Source: CAZHTS01 sp964535315 (lineage in GTDB: Bacteria > Chloroflexota > Anaerolineae > Anaerolineales > Anaerolineaceae). Taken from it: DNA of 15,061 nt. This document shows, one piece after another, positions 8,346-15,061 of this stretch; position 1 is the stretch's first letter, and the number at the start of each line of letters is the position of its first letter. Location of the stretch: NCBI GenBank assembly GCA_964535315.1, contig CAZHTS010000102.1, positions 1 to 15,061 of the forward strand. The letters run 5' to 3'. The translations under genes and the position numbers were made by a program. The notes under the pieces are model-generated. The model had not been told where the DNA came from. It was given only the letters and a program-made list of their open reading frames with translations, and ran no database searches.

Positions 8346-8773
8346 GCGGCATCCTGGTACTGGCTCTGCGTTTTCTATTGGCCGCCTGCCTGTATGCATT
8401 CCTGGGATGGGCGCTGTATACCATCTGGCGCGAGCTAAACGTTCACACCCAGCATCTCGGTTCGCGCAAAGTCCCCGAACTGACCATTACCCTGCTGGAT
8501 GCCGACAACGAGACCCCCCGGCGCTATATCATCCCCGACATCTTCATCGGCCGCGACCCGGCCTGCGAATGTCCCATCGCACACGAAACCATCTCCGCCC
8601 ATCACGCCCGTCTGAATTATCATCACAACCAGTGGTGGGTAGAAGACCTGGCCTCGACCAACGGCACGTTTATCAACGACGAACGCGTGCTGACCCCCAC
8701 CGTGTTAATCTCGGGCGATGAGCTGCGCTGCGGCCAGTTCAATTTACTCATCACCATCCAGCCGGCCCATTGA
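8342..8773 (+). CDS. FhaB-like membrane-anchored FHA protein
   Basis: A 143-residue protein with one N-terminal membrane segment (about 5-28) followed by a short linker and a cytoplasmic FHA domain (about 47-140). The pThr-binding motifs are intact: G70-R71, S85-x-x-H88 and LASTNGTFIND (103-113). The layout, one N-terminal membrane helix plus one FHA domain, matches FhaB/FipA of Actinobacteria and its Chloroflexota relatives. It overlaps the FhaA-like gene by 4 bp. The two FHA domains probably read phosphorylated partners at the membrane. It ends 2 bp before the stop of the convergent methyltransferase gene, leaving no room for a terminator between them. Confidence 0.9.
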   Translation: MSGILVLALRFLLAACLYAFLGWALYTIWRELNVHTQHLGSRKVPELTITLLDADNETPRRYIIPDIFIGRDPACECPIAHETISAHHARLNYHHNQWWVEDLASTNGTFINDERVLTPTVLISGDELRCGQFNLLITIQPAH

Positions 8774-8775
8774 GT

Positions 8776-9588
8776 TCAGTCGACCCGCCGCGCCATCGCC
8801 AGCAAGGAGGTGCCAAACGGCTGCACCCGGCGGTGCAAAATCGCGCTGCGCTCCAACGAGAGCAGCCACTCCAATACCTCGTTAATCCCCGGCGTGATGC
8901 GCAATTCGCTGGCTGCCAGGTGATGCACTTTGACCTCGTGTATCTCGGTCGGGCGTAACAGTGCATTCAACCGCCGGCCGCTCCACACCATGGGGAAGAT
9001 GCTCACCATGTAGGGCGTCAGATATTCAACCTCAAAACCGGCGTCCAGCAGCCGCTGGCGCAGTTCACCAACATGGTAACGACGCACGTGGTGGCTGGCT
9101 TCGTCAAAATAACTCCACAAACCGGGGTCGGCCGGCACGGTCAACAGCAGCACCCCGCCCACCGCCAGCATGCTGCGCAAATCCTGCAAGACACGCACAT
9201 CTTCGGGCAGATGCTCGAGCACATCAAACAGGCCGATCAGGTCAAACCCGGTGGCAAACGGCGGGTGATGCATATCGCCCTGCACCAGCCCACAGGTCAC
9301 CCGCTGGCTGGCATACTGCAACCCCTTACGGAATAAATCCATCCCCAACACGTGCGAACGGCCGCACACCGTCTCCAACATGCGCAGCACGTTGCCCGTC
9401 CCGCAGCCCACTTCCAGGGCGCGGTAATCCTGTGGCAGACTGTCCACCATCTGCTGTACCAGAGCGGCCAACAGGCGATTGCGGGCGCGAAACCAGAAAT
9501 GGCGGTCCTCGATCGCAAACAACATTTCAAAATAATCGGGGTCGTAGGTAAAGGTGGATAAGGGCACCCGTGGATTGGCCGTCGTCAC
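8776..9588 (-). CDS. Class I SAM-dependent methyltransferase, GTG start
   Basis: A 270-residue protein with a Rossmann-type methyltransferase core. SAM-binding motif I is ALEVGCGTGN (57-66). An acidic LGMD (81-84) closes strand 2, QGD lies at 103-105, and FDVLEHL (121-127) is a typical motif IV-like segment, followed by LAVGGVLLLTVPA. The N-terminal HFWFRARN block (30-37) is common in methyltransferases of this type. The GTG at 9588 is chosen because AGGAG (9595-9599) lies 6 nt upstream; the longer ATG frames run into the promoter region. Its substrate is not predictable: relatives are often annotated as ubiquinone/menaquinone or small-molecule methyltransferases, but that is not supported here. 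It is divergent from the BMP lipoprotein gene and convergent with the FHA pair. Confidence 0.88.
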   Translation of the reverse strand: MTTANPRVPLSTFTYDPDYFEMLFAIEDRHFWFRARNRLLAALVQQMVDSLPQDYRALEVGCGTGNVLRMLETVCGRSHVLGMDLFRKGLQYASQRVTCGLVQGDMHHPPFATGFDLIGLFDVLEHLPEDVRVLQDLRSMLAVGGVLLLTVPADPGLWSYFDEASHHVRRYHVGELRQRLLDAGFEVEYLTPYMVSIFPMVWSGRRLNALLRPTEIHEVKVHHLAASELRITPGINEVLEWLLSLERSAILHRRVQPFGTSLLAMARRVD

Positions 9589-9594
9589 AATTTT

Positions 9595-9600
9595 CTCCTG
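9595..9600 (-). promoter_or_regulatory. Shine-Dalgarno deciding the methyltransferase GTG start
   Basis: CAGGAG on the minus strand, 6 nt before GTG 9588. It lies inside the longer ATG-started open frame and so argues for the shorter protein. Confidence 0.7.
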
Positions 9601-9681
9601 ATGCCGGGCCAGCATAGAAACCCGTGGCCCAGATAGAACTACCTGCCAGAGAGACGTCTGTACGCCCCGGCACGCCCGTAA

Positions 9682-9690
9682 AGTATACCA
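9682..9690 (-). promoter_or_regulatory. Extended -10 promoter candidate for the methyltransferase gene
   Basis: On the minus strand TGG-TATACT (9690-9682) fits an extended -10 element (TGnTATAAT) with one mismatch in the hexamer. No convincing -35 is seen, as is common for extended -10 promoters. The predicted start near 9675 would give a leader of about 87 nt to GTG 9588. Confidence 0.4.
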
Positions 9691-9727
9691 GCGTTTCACC
9701 AATCTCACAGTTGAAAGCAGACCGGCA

Positions 9728-9739
9728 AACAAATTTGTT
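9728..9739. repeat. Perfect 12-bp palindrome upstream of the BMP-kinase-PotD cluster
   Basis: AACAAATTTGTT is fully self-complementary and lies 55 bp before the BMP lipoprotein ATG. It is followed one base later by TACAAT (9741-9746), a plausible -10 hexamer. Its placement suggests an operator for a dimeric regulator. Apart from this and the extended -10 candidate, the 206-bp divergent region 9589-9794 shows nothing else I can name. Confidence 0.4.
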
Positions 9740-9740
9740 G

Positions 9741-9746
9741 TACAAT
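9741..9746 (+). promoter_or_regulatory. Weak -10 candidate for the BMP-kinase-PotD cluster
   Basis: TACAAT differs from TATAAT at one position and lies 48 bp before the lipoprotein ATG. No -35 at 16-18 nt spacing is convincing; TTGAAA (9711-9716) is 24 nt away. Listed because it abuts the palindrome. Confidence 0.3.
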
Positions 9747-9794
9747 CTTATTAATATCCTCCCGTTTCATTCCGCAGGTAGCAGCGGAGGCCAA

Positions 9795-10802
9795 ATGAAT
9801 ACACGCAAAGTATCCGGTTTGCTGTCAGTCATGGTTTTCCTCCTGATTAACCTGAGCCTGTTGGCAGGCTGTTCTGGAGACGAACAGCCCACCGCCAATC
9901 AAAAGGTATTGAACGTGGCGATGATCCTGGCCAAAGGCGGGTTGGGGGATCGTTCTTTCAATGACTCGGCGTACACTGGCCTGCAAGAGGCGCAAAAACG
10001 ATACGGGGTGCGCTTCAAAACAGTTGATTTCTCTAACGAAACGACCAACCTGGAAAACCTGCGCCAGTTTGCCCGCGAAGAATACGATCTGATCATCGGC
10101 ATCGGCTTTGAGAACGGCCCGTTAATCGAAACGGTGGCCAAAGAATTTTCCAACCGGAAGTTCGCCATCATCGATACAGAAGTGCGGGCGGATAACGTCG
10201 CCGCCATCATCTATCGCGAACAGGAGGGCGACTTCTTAATGGGGGTGTTGTCCGCCCGCCTGACCCAGACCCGGAAAGTGGGCTTTATCGGCGGGGTTGA
10301 CATGGCCATCACCCGCAGGATCGAGAGCGGTTTCAGACAGGGCCTTCGATACCAGAACGACCAGGTCGAAATGGTCTCAGACATCACCGGCACGTTTTCC
10401 GACGCCGCGGTTGGCAAGCGCGCCGCCCTAACGCAGTACGCCCAGGGGGTAGACATCATCTACAATGCCGCCGGCAGAACCGGGCTGGGCATCATCGAAG
10501 CGGCCAAAGAGACCGGCAAATTGACCGTCGGCACCAGCGGCGAACAGATTTACCTGGCCCCCGATAACGTGGTGGGCAACCGCCGCAAACGCATGGACAG
10601 CGCCGTGCTGGCGCTGATTGAAGACGTGCGCGACGCCCGTTTTACCCCCGGCGTGCGCGCCCTGGGACTGAAGGAAAACGGCCTGGCCATCGGCCCGCTC
10701 AACGACAGGCTGGTTTCCAAAGAAATCCAGGCCGACCTGGAACGCATCAGACAAGAAATCATTAATGGCACAATTATCGTCAAGGCAGCAGACAATCCAT
10801 GA
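9795..10802 (+). CDS. BMP/PnrA-family substrate-binding lipoprotein
   Basis: A 335-residue lipoprotein: signal peptide 1-25, lipobox LLAGC with Cys26. The mature part is a BMP (basic membrane protein/PnrA/Med) domain, the periplasmic or surface receptor family whose best-known members bind nucleosides. Family features are KGGLGDRSFNDSAYTGLQ (47-64), the YDLIIGIGF strand (97-105), KVGFIGGVD (161-169), and YNAAGRTGLGII (223-234). The segment usually reading G-x-D-x-D-Q is GTSGEQ (246-251), so acidic ligand contacts may differ from nucleoside binders. The start ATG 9795 follows GGAGG (9786-9790) by 4 nt; the longer open frame from 9624 lacks a signal peptide at its N-terminus. It overlaps the kinase gene by ATGA, and no transporter permease is present. 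Confidence 0.92.
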   Translation: MNTRKVSGLLSVMVFLLINLSLLAGCSGDEQPTANQKVLNVAMILAKGGLGDRSFNDSAYTGLQEAQKRYGVRFKTVDFSNETTNLENLRQFAREEYDLIIGIGFENGPLIETVAKEFSNRKFAIIDTEVRADNVAAIIYREQEGDFLMGVLSARLTQTRKVGFIGGVDMAITRRIESGFRQGLRYQNDQVEMVSDITGTFSDAAVGKRAALTQYAQGVDIIYNAAGRTGLGIIEAAKETGKLTVGTSGEQIYLAPDNVVGNRRKRMDSAVLALIEDVRDARFTPGVRALGLKENGLAIGPLNDRLVSKEIQADLERIRQEIINGTIIVKAADNP

Positions 10803-12715
10803 TTCGTCCATTACAGTTCATCCGGCGTCGGTGGCGCACAAGCCTGTCGCGCAGAGTCTTGCTCTCACAGATCACGGTCTCGTTGTGTTTCCTGCTCCTC
10901 TTTGGCTGGCTGGCAGTGGGCATCAGCCAGAAGGCCATCCGCCACGAGGTCAACCAACGCAACGACCAGCTGGCAATGCTGGTCGCCCAGGACATCCGCA
11001 CCGAGTTCGACGGCATCTGGAATAACATCCGCCTCTTTACGTCCCAGTTACACGCCGCCCCCGAAAAACTTCCGCTGCAGGCGCAGGCCATGCTCGATTT
11101 CCGCCGCGTATCGCCGCTCACTTATCGCGCCCTCTATTTGTTTGATCCGCAAGGCCGGCTGCTCATCCATCTGGCCGACCCGCTGGACGAATTACAAAAA
11201 ATAACCAGCGGCGAACAACTCCTCGGGCGTCCACCTGCCCCACGCATACTCCAGGTCGACGTCGCTTTGCAGGCCGCTCTGTCTGGGATACACTATCTCT
11301 CACCGGTCACCATCACCGGCGCCGACCGCGTGCCGGTCGTTTACGCCGCCTTGCGCATTGCCCCCGACCAGCGTTCCAACAGCCAGATTATGGTTGCAGA
11401 AATCGATCTGCGCTCCATCTGGCGCCGGGTAGACGAAATCTCCATCGGGCGCAGCGGGCACGCCTACGTCATCTCGCCAGATGGGGTGATCATTGCCCAC
11501 CCGCGGCGCGAACGTATCGGGCAGCCCGTGGACGCCGCCTTGCACCAGGTATTGGCGGGCTATCAGGGGCATACCACCTACCAGGATGCGCTGAACGGGC
11601 AGGTTCTGCTGGCTTCTTACAGCCCGGTCAGCGGCGCCACCGGCTGGGGCGTCATCGTCGAACAGGAGCAGATGGAGGTATTTGCCCCCATCGGCGAAAT
11701 CTTCTACGCCACTGCCGGCCTGCTCTTGCTGGCCATCCTGCTATCGACGTTGATGACGGCGCTCCTCTCCCAAAGTATCGTGCGCCCGGTTCAAGACCTG
11801 GCGCGGATCACCCAGAATATCGCCCGGACGCAGGATCTACGCCAGGACGTGCCGATAGAAGGAGAGGATGAGGTGGCGCAACTGGCCCAGGCCTTTAACG
11901 AAATGATCGCCAGTCTGCGCATTTCGCAGACCGCCCTGCAAGAATACTCCGAAAAACTGGAAGAAACGGTTAAACTGCGCACCGCAGAACTGGTCAAGAC
12001 TCAGAACCAGATGAGCCGCCACGCCAACGAGCTGGAATTCGCTATCCAACAACTCGAATCGTTTTCTTACTCGGTCTCTCACGATCTGCGCTCCCCTCTG
12101 CGCGCCATCGACGGCTACGCCCAGATCATGCTCAACGAGTACAACGCCCATCTACCCGACGAGGCCCGGCTGCTGTTACAAAAAATCCGCAGCAACGCCC
12201 AGCAAATGGGGCTGTTGATCAACAATCTGGTAGACTTTGCCCGCCTGGGCCGCAAACAGTTGGAAATCCGCCCGGTGGAGCTCAATTTACTCGTCCAGCA
12301 AATCATGCAAAAATTGTTGGAGCAAAACACGGAACGCCGGATCGAGGTCAGCATCGCCAACCTGCCTGTCTGGCAGGCCGATGAAGCCATGCTCCAGGAA
12401 GCCTTCACCCAGCTGCTCTCCAATGCCATCAAATTTACCCGCACACGGCCAACCGCGCACATCGAGGTAGGCCACCTGCTGGAAGACGGGCAGACGATCT
12501 GTTACGTCAAAGACAACGGCGTGGGTTTCGATATGCATTACGCCAACAAACTGTTCCGTGTCTTTCACCAGTTGCATCCAAAGCACGAGTACGAAGGCGT
12601 CGGCATCGGCCTGGCCATCGTCCAACGCATCATTCAGAGACACGGCGGCCGGGTGTGGGCCGAGTCAATCCCGGGACAGGGCGCCACGTTTTACCTCACC
12701 CTGGACGGCGATTGA
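10799..12715 (+). CDS. Membrane sensor histidine kinase: periplasmic Cache domain, HAMP, HisKA, HATPase
   Basis: A 638-residue kinase. Membrane segment 1 is at about 22-43 and segment 2 at about 302-323. Between them a large periplasmic region (about 45-300) looks like a double Cache sensor, with the repeated pattern ALYLFDPQGRLL (111-122) and AYVISPDGVIIAHP (222-235). HAMP follows at about 324-378, then a coiled coil to 420. The phosphoacceptor is H428 in YSVSHDLRSPL, a dimerisation motif of the phytochrome-like type. The ATPase has N542 (LLSNAIKFTRTRP), D572 in DNGVGF, and a GVGIGLAIV glycine box (600-608). No receiver domain is fused. It overlaps the BMP gene by 4 bp and is followed after 44 bp by a PotD-like lipoprotein. 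It may sense ligand through one or both. Confidence 0.93.
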   Translation: MIRPLQFIRRRWRTSLSRRVLLSQITVSLCFLLLFGWLAVGISQKAIRHEVNQRNDQLAMLVAQDIRTEFDGIWNNIRLFTSQLHAAPEKLPLQAQAMLDFRRVSPLTYRALYLFDPQGRLLIHLADPLDELQKITSGEQLLGRPPAPRILQVDVALQAALSGIHYLSPVTITGADRVPVVYAALRIAPDQRSNSQIMVAEIDLRSIWRRVDEISIGRSGHAYVISPDGVIIAHPRRERIGQPVDAALHQVLAGYQGHTTYQDALNGQVLLASYSPVSGATGWGVIVEQEQMEVFAPIGEIFYATAGLLLLAILLSTLMTALLSQSIVRPVQDLARITQNIARTQDLRQDVPIEGEDEVAQLAQAFNEMIASLRISQTALQEYSEKLEETVKLRTAELVKTQNQMSRHANELEFAIQQLESFSYSVSHDLRSPLRAIDGYAQIMLNEYNAHLPDEARLLLQKIRSNAQQMGLLINNLVDFARLGRKQLEIRPVELNLLVQQIMQKLLEQNTERRIEVSIANLPVWQADEAMLQEAFTQLLSNAIKFTRTRPTAHIEVGHLLEDGQTICYVKDNGVGFDMHYANKLFRVFHQLHPKHEYEGVGIGLAIVQRIIQRHGGRVWAESIPGQGATFYLTLDGD

Positions 12716-12759
12716 ACGCCGCCGCCTTTCACCTGAAATCTCAGAACCTGGAGCTGCTT

Positions 12760-13842
12760 ATGCGCCGAACCATTTTTCTGCTGTTATCCGTCCTGTTGAT
12801 CACCGCCTGTGACCGTCAAACCGCCCCACGGCCTACCGCTACCCCCGCCCCCGGTAAAGAATTGATCTTTACCGATTGGGAAGACGACATGCCCCAGGAA
12901 GTGATCGATTCCTTTACCGCCCAGACCGGCATTCAGGTGCAATACATTCCCTACAGCGCGCCCGAAGACGCCCTGGCGGCGCTGCACGCCGGCACGCGCT
13001 ACGATGTTATGGTGCTGGATAACCGCTACATCCCGGCGCTGATGCGCGAGAACATGCTGGCGCGCATCAACCCGCAAAACATCCCCAATCTCAAAAACAT
13101 CTCGGCCAACTTCCGCGACATGGTTTACGACCCCGGCAACCGCTACCTGGTGCCGTATAACTGGGGCACCACCGGTTTGATCGTGCGCAACGATCTGACA
13201 GAGCAGCCCATTCGCAGGTGGGCCGATCTATGGCAGCTCAAACCGGAGCAAAAGGTCTTCCTGTGGGAAACCTCGATTCGCGAAATGATGGGCATGGCGC
13301 TCAAATCGTTGGGCTACTCCATCAACACCGAGGACCCCATTCAACTGGAAGCCGCCCTGCAGCATCTGCTCGCCCTGGGGGAACGCGGCGTTTATCTGGA
13401 GGAGGTCGAACCCGATCTGATCAGCAACGCCGGACTGCTGGCCGAAGGGAAGGGTGTGGCAGGCGTCGCCTGGTCCTACGACGCCATCACCGCCCGCGAG
13501 ATCAATCCCAACGCCGTATACCTCCTGCCGGAAGAAGGCGCTTTGTTGTGGGGTGATAACTTCGTCATCCCGGCTAACAGCCCCAACAAAATCGCCGCCG
13601 AAATGTTCATCAACTTCATATTACAGCCCGAAATCAGCGCCAGCATCACCAACACCTACCATTATCCAACGGCCAACGAGCCCGCCCAGCGCTGGGTAGA
13701 AGCGGATATCCTCAACGACCCGATCGTCTACCCGCCCAATCGCGACCTGACGCAGGCCGAGATCATCCTGCCGCTCAGCCCGCGCGGTGACCAATTGTAC
13801 GCCGAAATTTGGGCGCAGCTGCTGATAGAAATCAAAAAATAG
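12760..13842 (+). CDS. PotD-like polyamine-binding lipoprotein
   Basis: A 360-residue lipoprotein: signal peptide 1-16, lipobox LITAC with Cys17, then a Pro/Thr/Ala linker (21-32). The body matches spermidine/putrescine-binding proteins (PotD/PotF). By eye alignment to PotD the polyamine-site positions appear kept: W40 (TDW), E175 (REMMGMALKSLG), W238 (GVAWSY), W264 and D266 (LLWGDNFVIPANS), and Y302 in HYPTAN. The start at ATG 12760 has GGAG (12750-12753) 6 nt upstream; the open frame from 12655 overlaps the kinase gene. No potA, potB or potC gene follows; an oppositely oriented response regulator begins 8 bp after the stop. Binding of spermidine or putrescine is inferred; related binders of other organic cations are possible. 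Confidence 0.9.
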   Translation: MRRTIFLLLSVLLITACDRQTAPRPTATPAPGKELIFTDWEDDMPQEVIDSFTAQTGIQVQYIPYSAPEDALAALHAGTRYDVMVLDNRYIPALMRENMLARINPQNIPNLKNISANFRDMVYDPGNRYLVPYNWGTTGLIVRNDLTEQPIRRWADLWQLKPEQKVFLWETSIREMMGMALKSLGYSINTEDPIQLEAALQHLLALGERGVYLEEVEPDLISNAGLLAEGKGVAGVAWSYDAITAREINPNAVYLLPEEGALLWGDNFVIPANSPNKIAAEMFINFILQPEISASITNTYHYPTANEPAQRWVEADILNDPIVYPPNRDLTQAEIILPLSPRGDQLYAEIWAQLLIEIKK

Positions 13843-13850
13843 TCTGGGGA

Positions 13851-14234
13851 CTAATCCTGCCGATCCTGGCGCAAGCGGGTCGCCAGGGCGCGCAGTTGGC
13901 TGAAACTGACCGGCTTGACCAGCACCAGGTCACTCTCGTCGCGCATCGTGTCTGCCAGGATCGAATCGGCGGTAGCCAGGATGATGTGCGTGCCGGCCAG
14001 GCGTTCGTCGGTCTTGATGTACTGGAAGATTTTGTCCCCCGACAGGGTGGGCAGATGTAGATCCATGACGACAATTTCGGGGATGAACTGCTGCAGGCAA
14101 GCCAGCGCCTCGCCGCCGTCGTACATACAAATCGCATGATACCCGGCCAGTTCCAACGCTCTTTGAAAAATCGCCGAAAGTTCGACGTCATCCTCGATCA
14201 CGACGGCCAAAGGCTGTGCTGAAGATGCGTTCAT
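13851..14234 (-). CDS. Single-domain response regulator (receiver only)
   Basis: A 127-residue CheY-like receiver with no output domain. The acidic pocket is E14-D15-D16, the phosphoacceptor is D58 (VVMDLHLP), the switch threonine is T88 (ILATADS) and the conserved lysine is K107 (VKPVS). All residues needed for phosphotransfer are present. Its ATG overlaps the stop of the upstream histidine kinase (ATGA at 14234-14231), so the two are co-translated and probably a cognate pair. Lacking a DNA-binding or enzymatic domain, it must act through protein contact or pass phosphate on. It converges with the PotD-like gene, with 8 bp between stops. Confidence 0.95.
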   Translation of the reverse strand: MNASSAQPLAVVIEDDVELSAIFQRALELAGYHAICMYDGGEALACLQQFIPEIVVMDLHLPTLSGDKIFQYIKTDERLAGTHIILATADSILADTMRDESDLVLVKPVSFSQLRALATRLRQDRQD

Positions 14235-15061
14235 CCTCTCGCCTCCTGAGAAATCTCTGTATCCATATCAAGCGGCAGAATCACCGTAAAGGCGCTGCCT
14301 TTGCCCACTTCGCTCTCCAGTTCGATCATGCCCCCCATCATGCTGACCAGTTGTTGGGTGATGGAAAGCCCCAGCCCGGTGCCGGCGTGCTGGCGGGTGG
14401 GAGAATTATCCAGTTGATGAAACGGCTCAAAAATCAGGTTGTGCGCCTCGGCAGGGATACCCGGCCCGGTATCGCTGACCCGCACCGCCCAATACTCGTC
14501 GTCGCGCCGGAGGAAATACATCCCCACCGTGCCGCTGGCGGTAAACTTGACGGCGTTGCCGACCAGATTGATCAACACCTGCTGCAAACGGGCGACATCC
14601 CCGCGCAGGCTTTGCGGCAGGGCCGGGTCTACCTCGCCAACCAGGGTCAGGCCCTTTTTCTCGGCCAGCACGTTCATCTGTAAATAGACCTGCTGCGCCA
14701 GCTTTTGCGGGGAAAAATCTACCACGTGCAGTTGCAACCGTTGCGTCTCAAGGCGCGCCTGATCGAGCAGATTGCTGACCATCTGACTCAGGTGGTTGGT
14801 GCTCTCGATAATCCCGGAAAGCGGGCGGCGCTGCGCTTCATCGATCGGCCCGTAGACCTCATCGCGCAGCATCTCGGCCATCCCCAGAATGACCCCCAGC
14901 GGCGTACGCAACTCGTGGCTGACGTTGGCCAGCATACGCGACTTAAACTGACTGTCGCGCAGCGCCTGGTTCCAGGCTTTGAGCAGGTAGTGGTTCTGTT
15001 CCTCCAGGCGTACCGCCATCATATTGAAATGTTCGGTCAGGTGCCCGACTTCATCCATCCG
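14231..15061 (-). CDS. HAMP-containing histidine kinase, N-terminus cut by the right window edge
   Basis: The visible 276 C-terminal residues begin in the end of a HAMP domain (RMDEVGHLTEHFNMMAVRL), so membrane and sensor parts lie to the right of the window. The HisKA helix holds the phosphoacceptor His in NVSHELRTPLG, residue 48 counted from the Met at 15058. The ATPase shows N168 (NLVGNAVKF), DTGPGIP (196-202) and GTGLGLSI (226-233). This is a canonical SHELRTP-type kinase, unlike the phytochrome-like motif of the kinase at 10799. The stop overlaps the start of the single-domain receiver gene. The Met at 15058 is internal, not the start. Confidence 0.95.
   Translation of the reverse strand, partial: RMDEVGHLTEHFNMMAVRLEEQNHYLLKAWNQALRDSQFKSRMLANVSHELRTPLGVILGMAEMLRDEVYGPIDEAQRRPLSGIIESTNHLSQMVSNLLDQARLETQRLQLHVVDFSPQKLAQQVYLQMNVLAEKKGLTLVGEVDPALPQSLRGDVARLQQVLINLVGNAVKFTASGTVGMYFLRRDDEYWAVRVSDTGPGIPAEAHNLIFEPFHQLDNSPTRQHAGTGLGLSITQQLVSMMGGMIELESEVGKGSAFTVILPLDMDTEISQEARG

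Noticed and set aside
7545..8399. 284-residue minus-strand open frame over the FhaA-like gene
   Set aside because: Gly, Val, Gln and Asp-rich shadow of an FHA gene whose motifs are all in the plus frame; no initiation signal.
9589..9732. Longer methyltransferase start and the opposite-strand extension of the BMP gene
   Set aside because: Both would cross the divergent promoter region. The internal GTG with CAGGAG and the ATG with GGAGG plus signal peptide are better starts.
10799..12715. Idea that the kinase is a hybrid with a fused receiver
   Set aside because: The sequence ends at FYLTLDGD directly after the ATPase domain; there is no receiver motif.

Overview
The window is a compact, GC-rich bacterial chromosome segment with about 16 protein genes and almost no spare DNA. 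I read no rRNA, tRNA, CRISPR array or insertion sequence. The gene content (an FhaA-like DUF3662-FHA protein next to a membrane FHA protein, an archease-RtcB pair, orphan solute-binding lipoproteins next to histidine kinases, a CehA/McbA-like PHP protein) most resembles Chloroflexota, probably an Anaerolineae-type organism. This is an inference from gene content, not a sequence search.

Layout, left to right. (1) Positions 1-4016, all minus strand: the first 20 codons of a lipoprotein cut by the left edge; then, in transcription order from the right, secG, a family-5 solute-binding protein, an unrecognised helical protein, a PduO-type cob(I)alamin adenosyltransferase, and a DUF554 membrane protein starting at TTG. 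A good -35/-10 promoter drives secG. A hairpin with a U-tract sits between secG and the solute-binding gene. (2) 4082-5638, plus strand: a PHP metal-dependent phosphoesterase and a YbaK/EbsC tRNA deacylase. (3) 5635-7519, minus strand: archease followed by rtcB, an RNA ligase and its activator in one operon. (4) 7539-8773, plus strand: fhaA-like and fhaB-like genes overlapping by ATGA. They diverge from archease across only 19 bp, which contain the palindrome GTATAATTATAC, a possible shared -10 element. (5) 8776-9588, minus strand: a class I methyltransferase. (6) 9795-13842, plus strand: a BMP/PnrA-type lipoprotein, a Cache-HAMP histidine kinase (ATGA overlap) and a PotD-like polyamine-binding lipoprotein, with no permease or ATPase gene. 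(7) 13851-15061, minus strand: a receiver-only response regulator and a second HAMP-containing histidine kinase cut by the right edge.

The part most worth attention is 9795-15061. Two lipoproteins from unrelated binding-protein families bracket a periplasm-sensing kinase, and a second kinase plus a stand-alone receiver faces them. I read this as a candidate binding-protein-assisted signalling system rather than transport. The 19-bp archease/fhaA divergent region, which suggests very short or leaderless transcripts on both strands, is the second point of interest.

Several start codons were reassigned from Shine-Dalgarno placement: secG GTG at 4016, methyltransferase GTG at 9588, DUF554 TTG at 874, rtcB ATG at 7089, archease ATG at 7519, adenosyltransferase ATG at 1427, and the PotD-like gene ATG at 12760.
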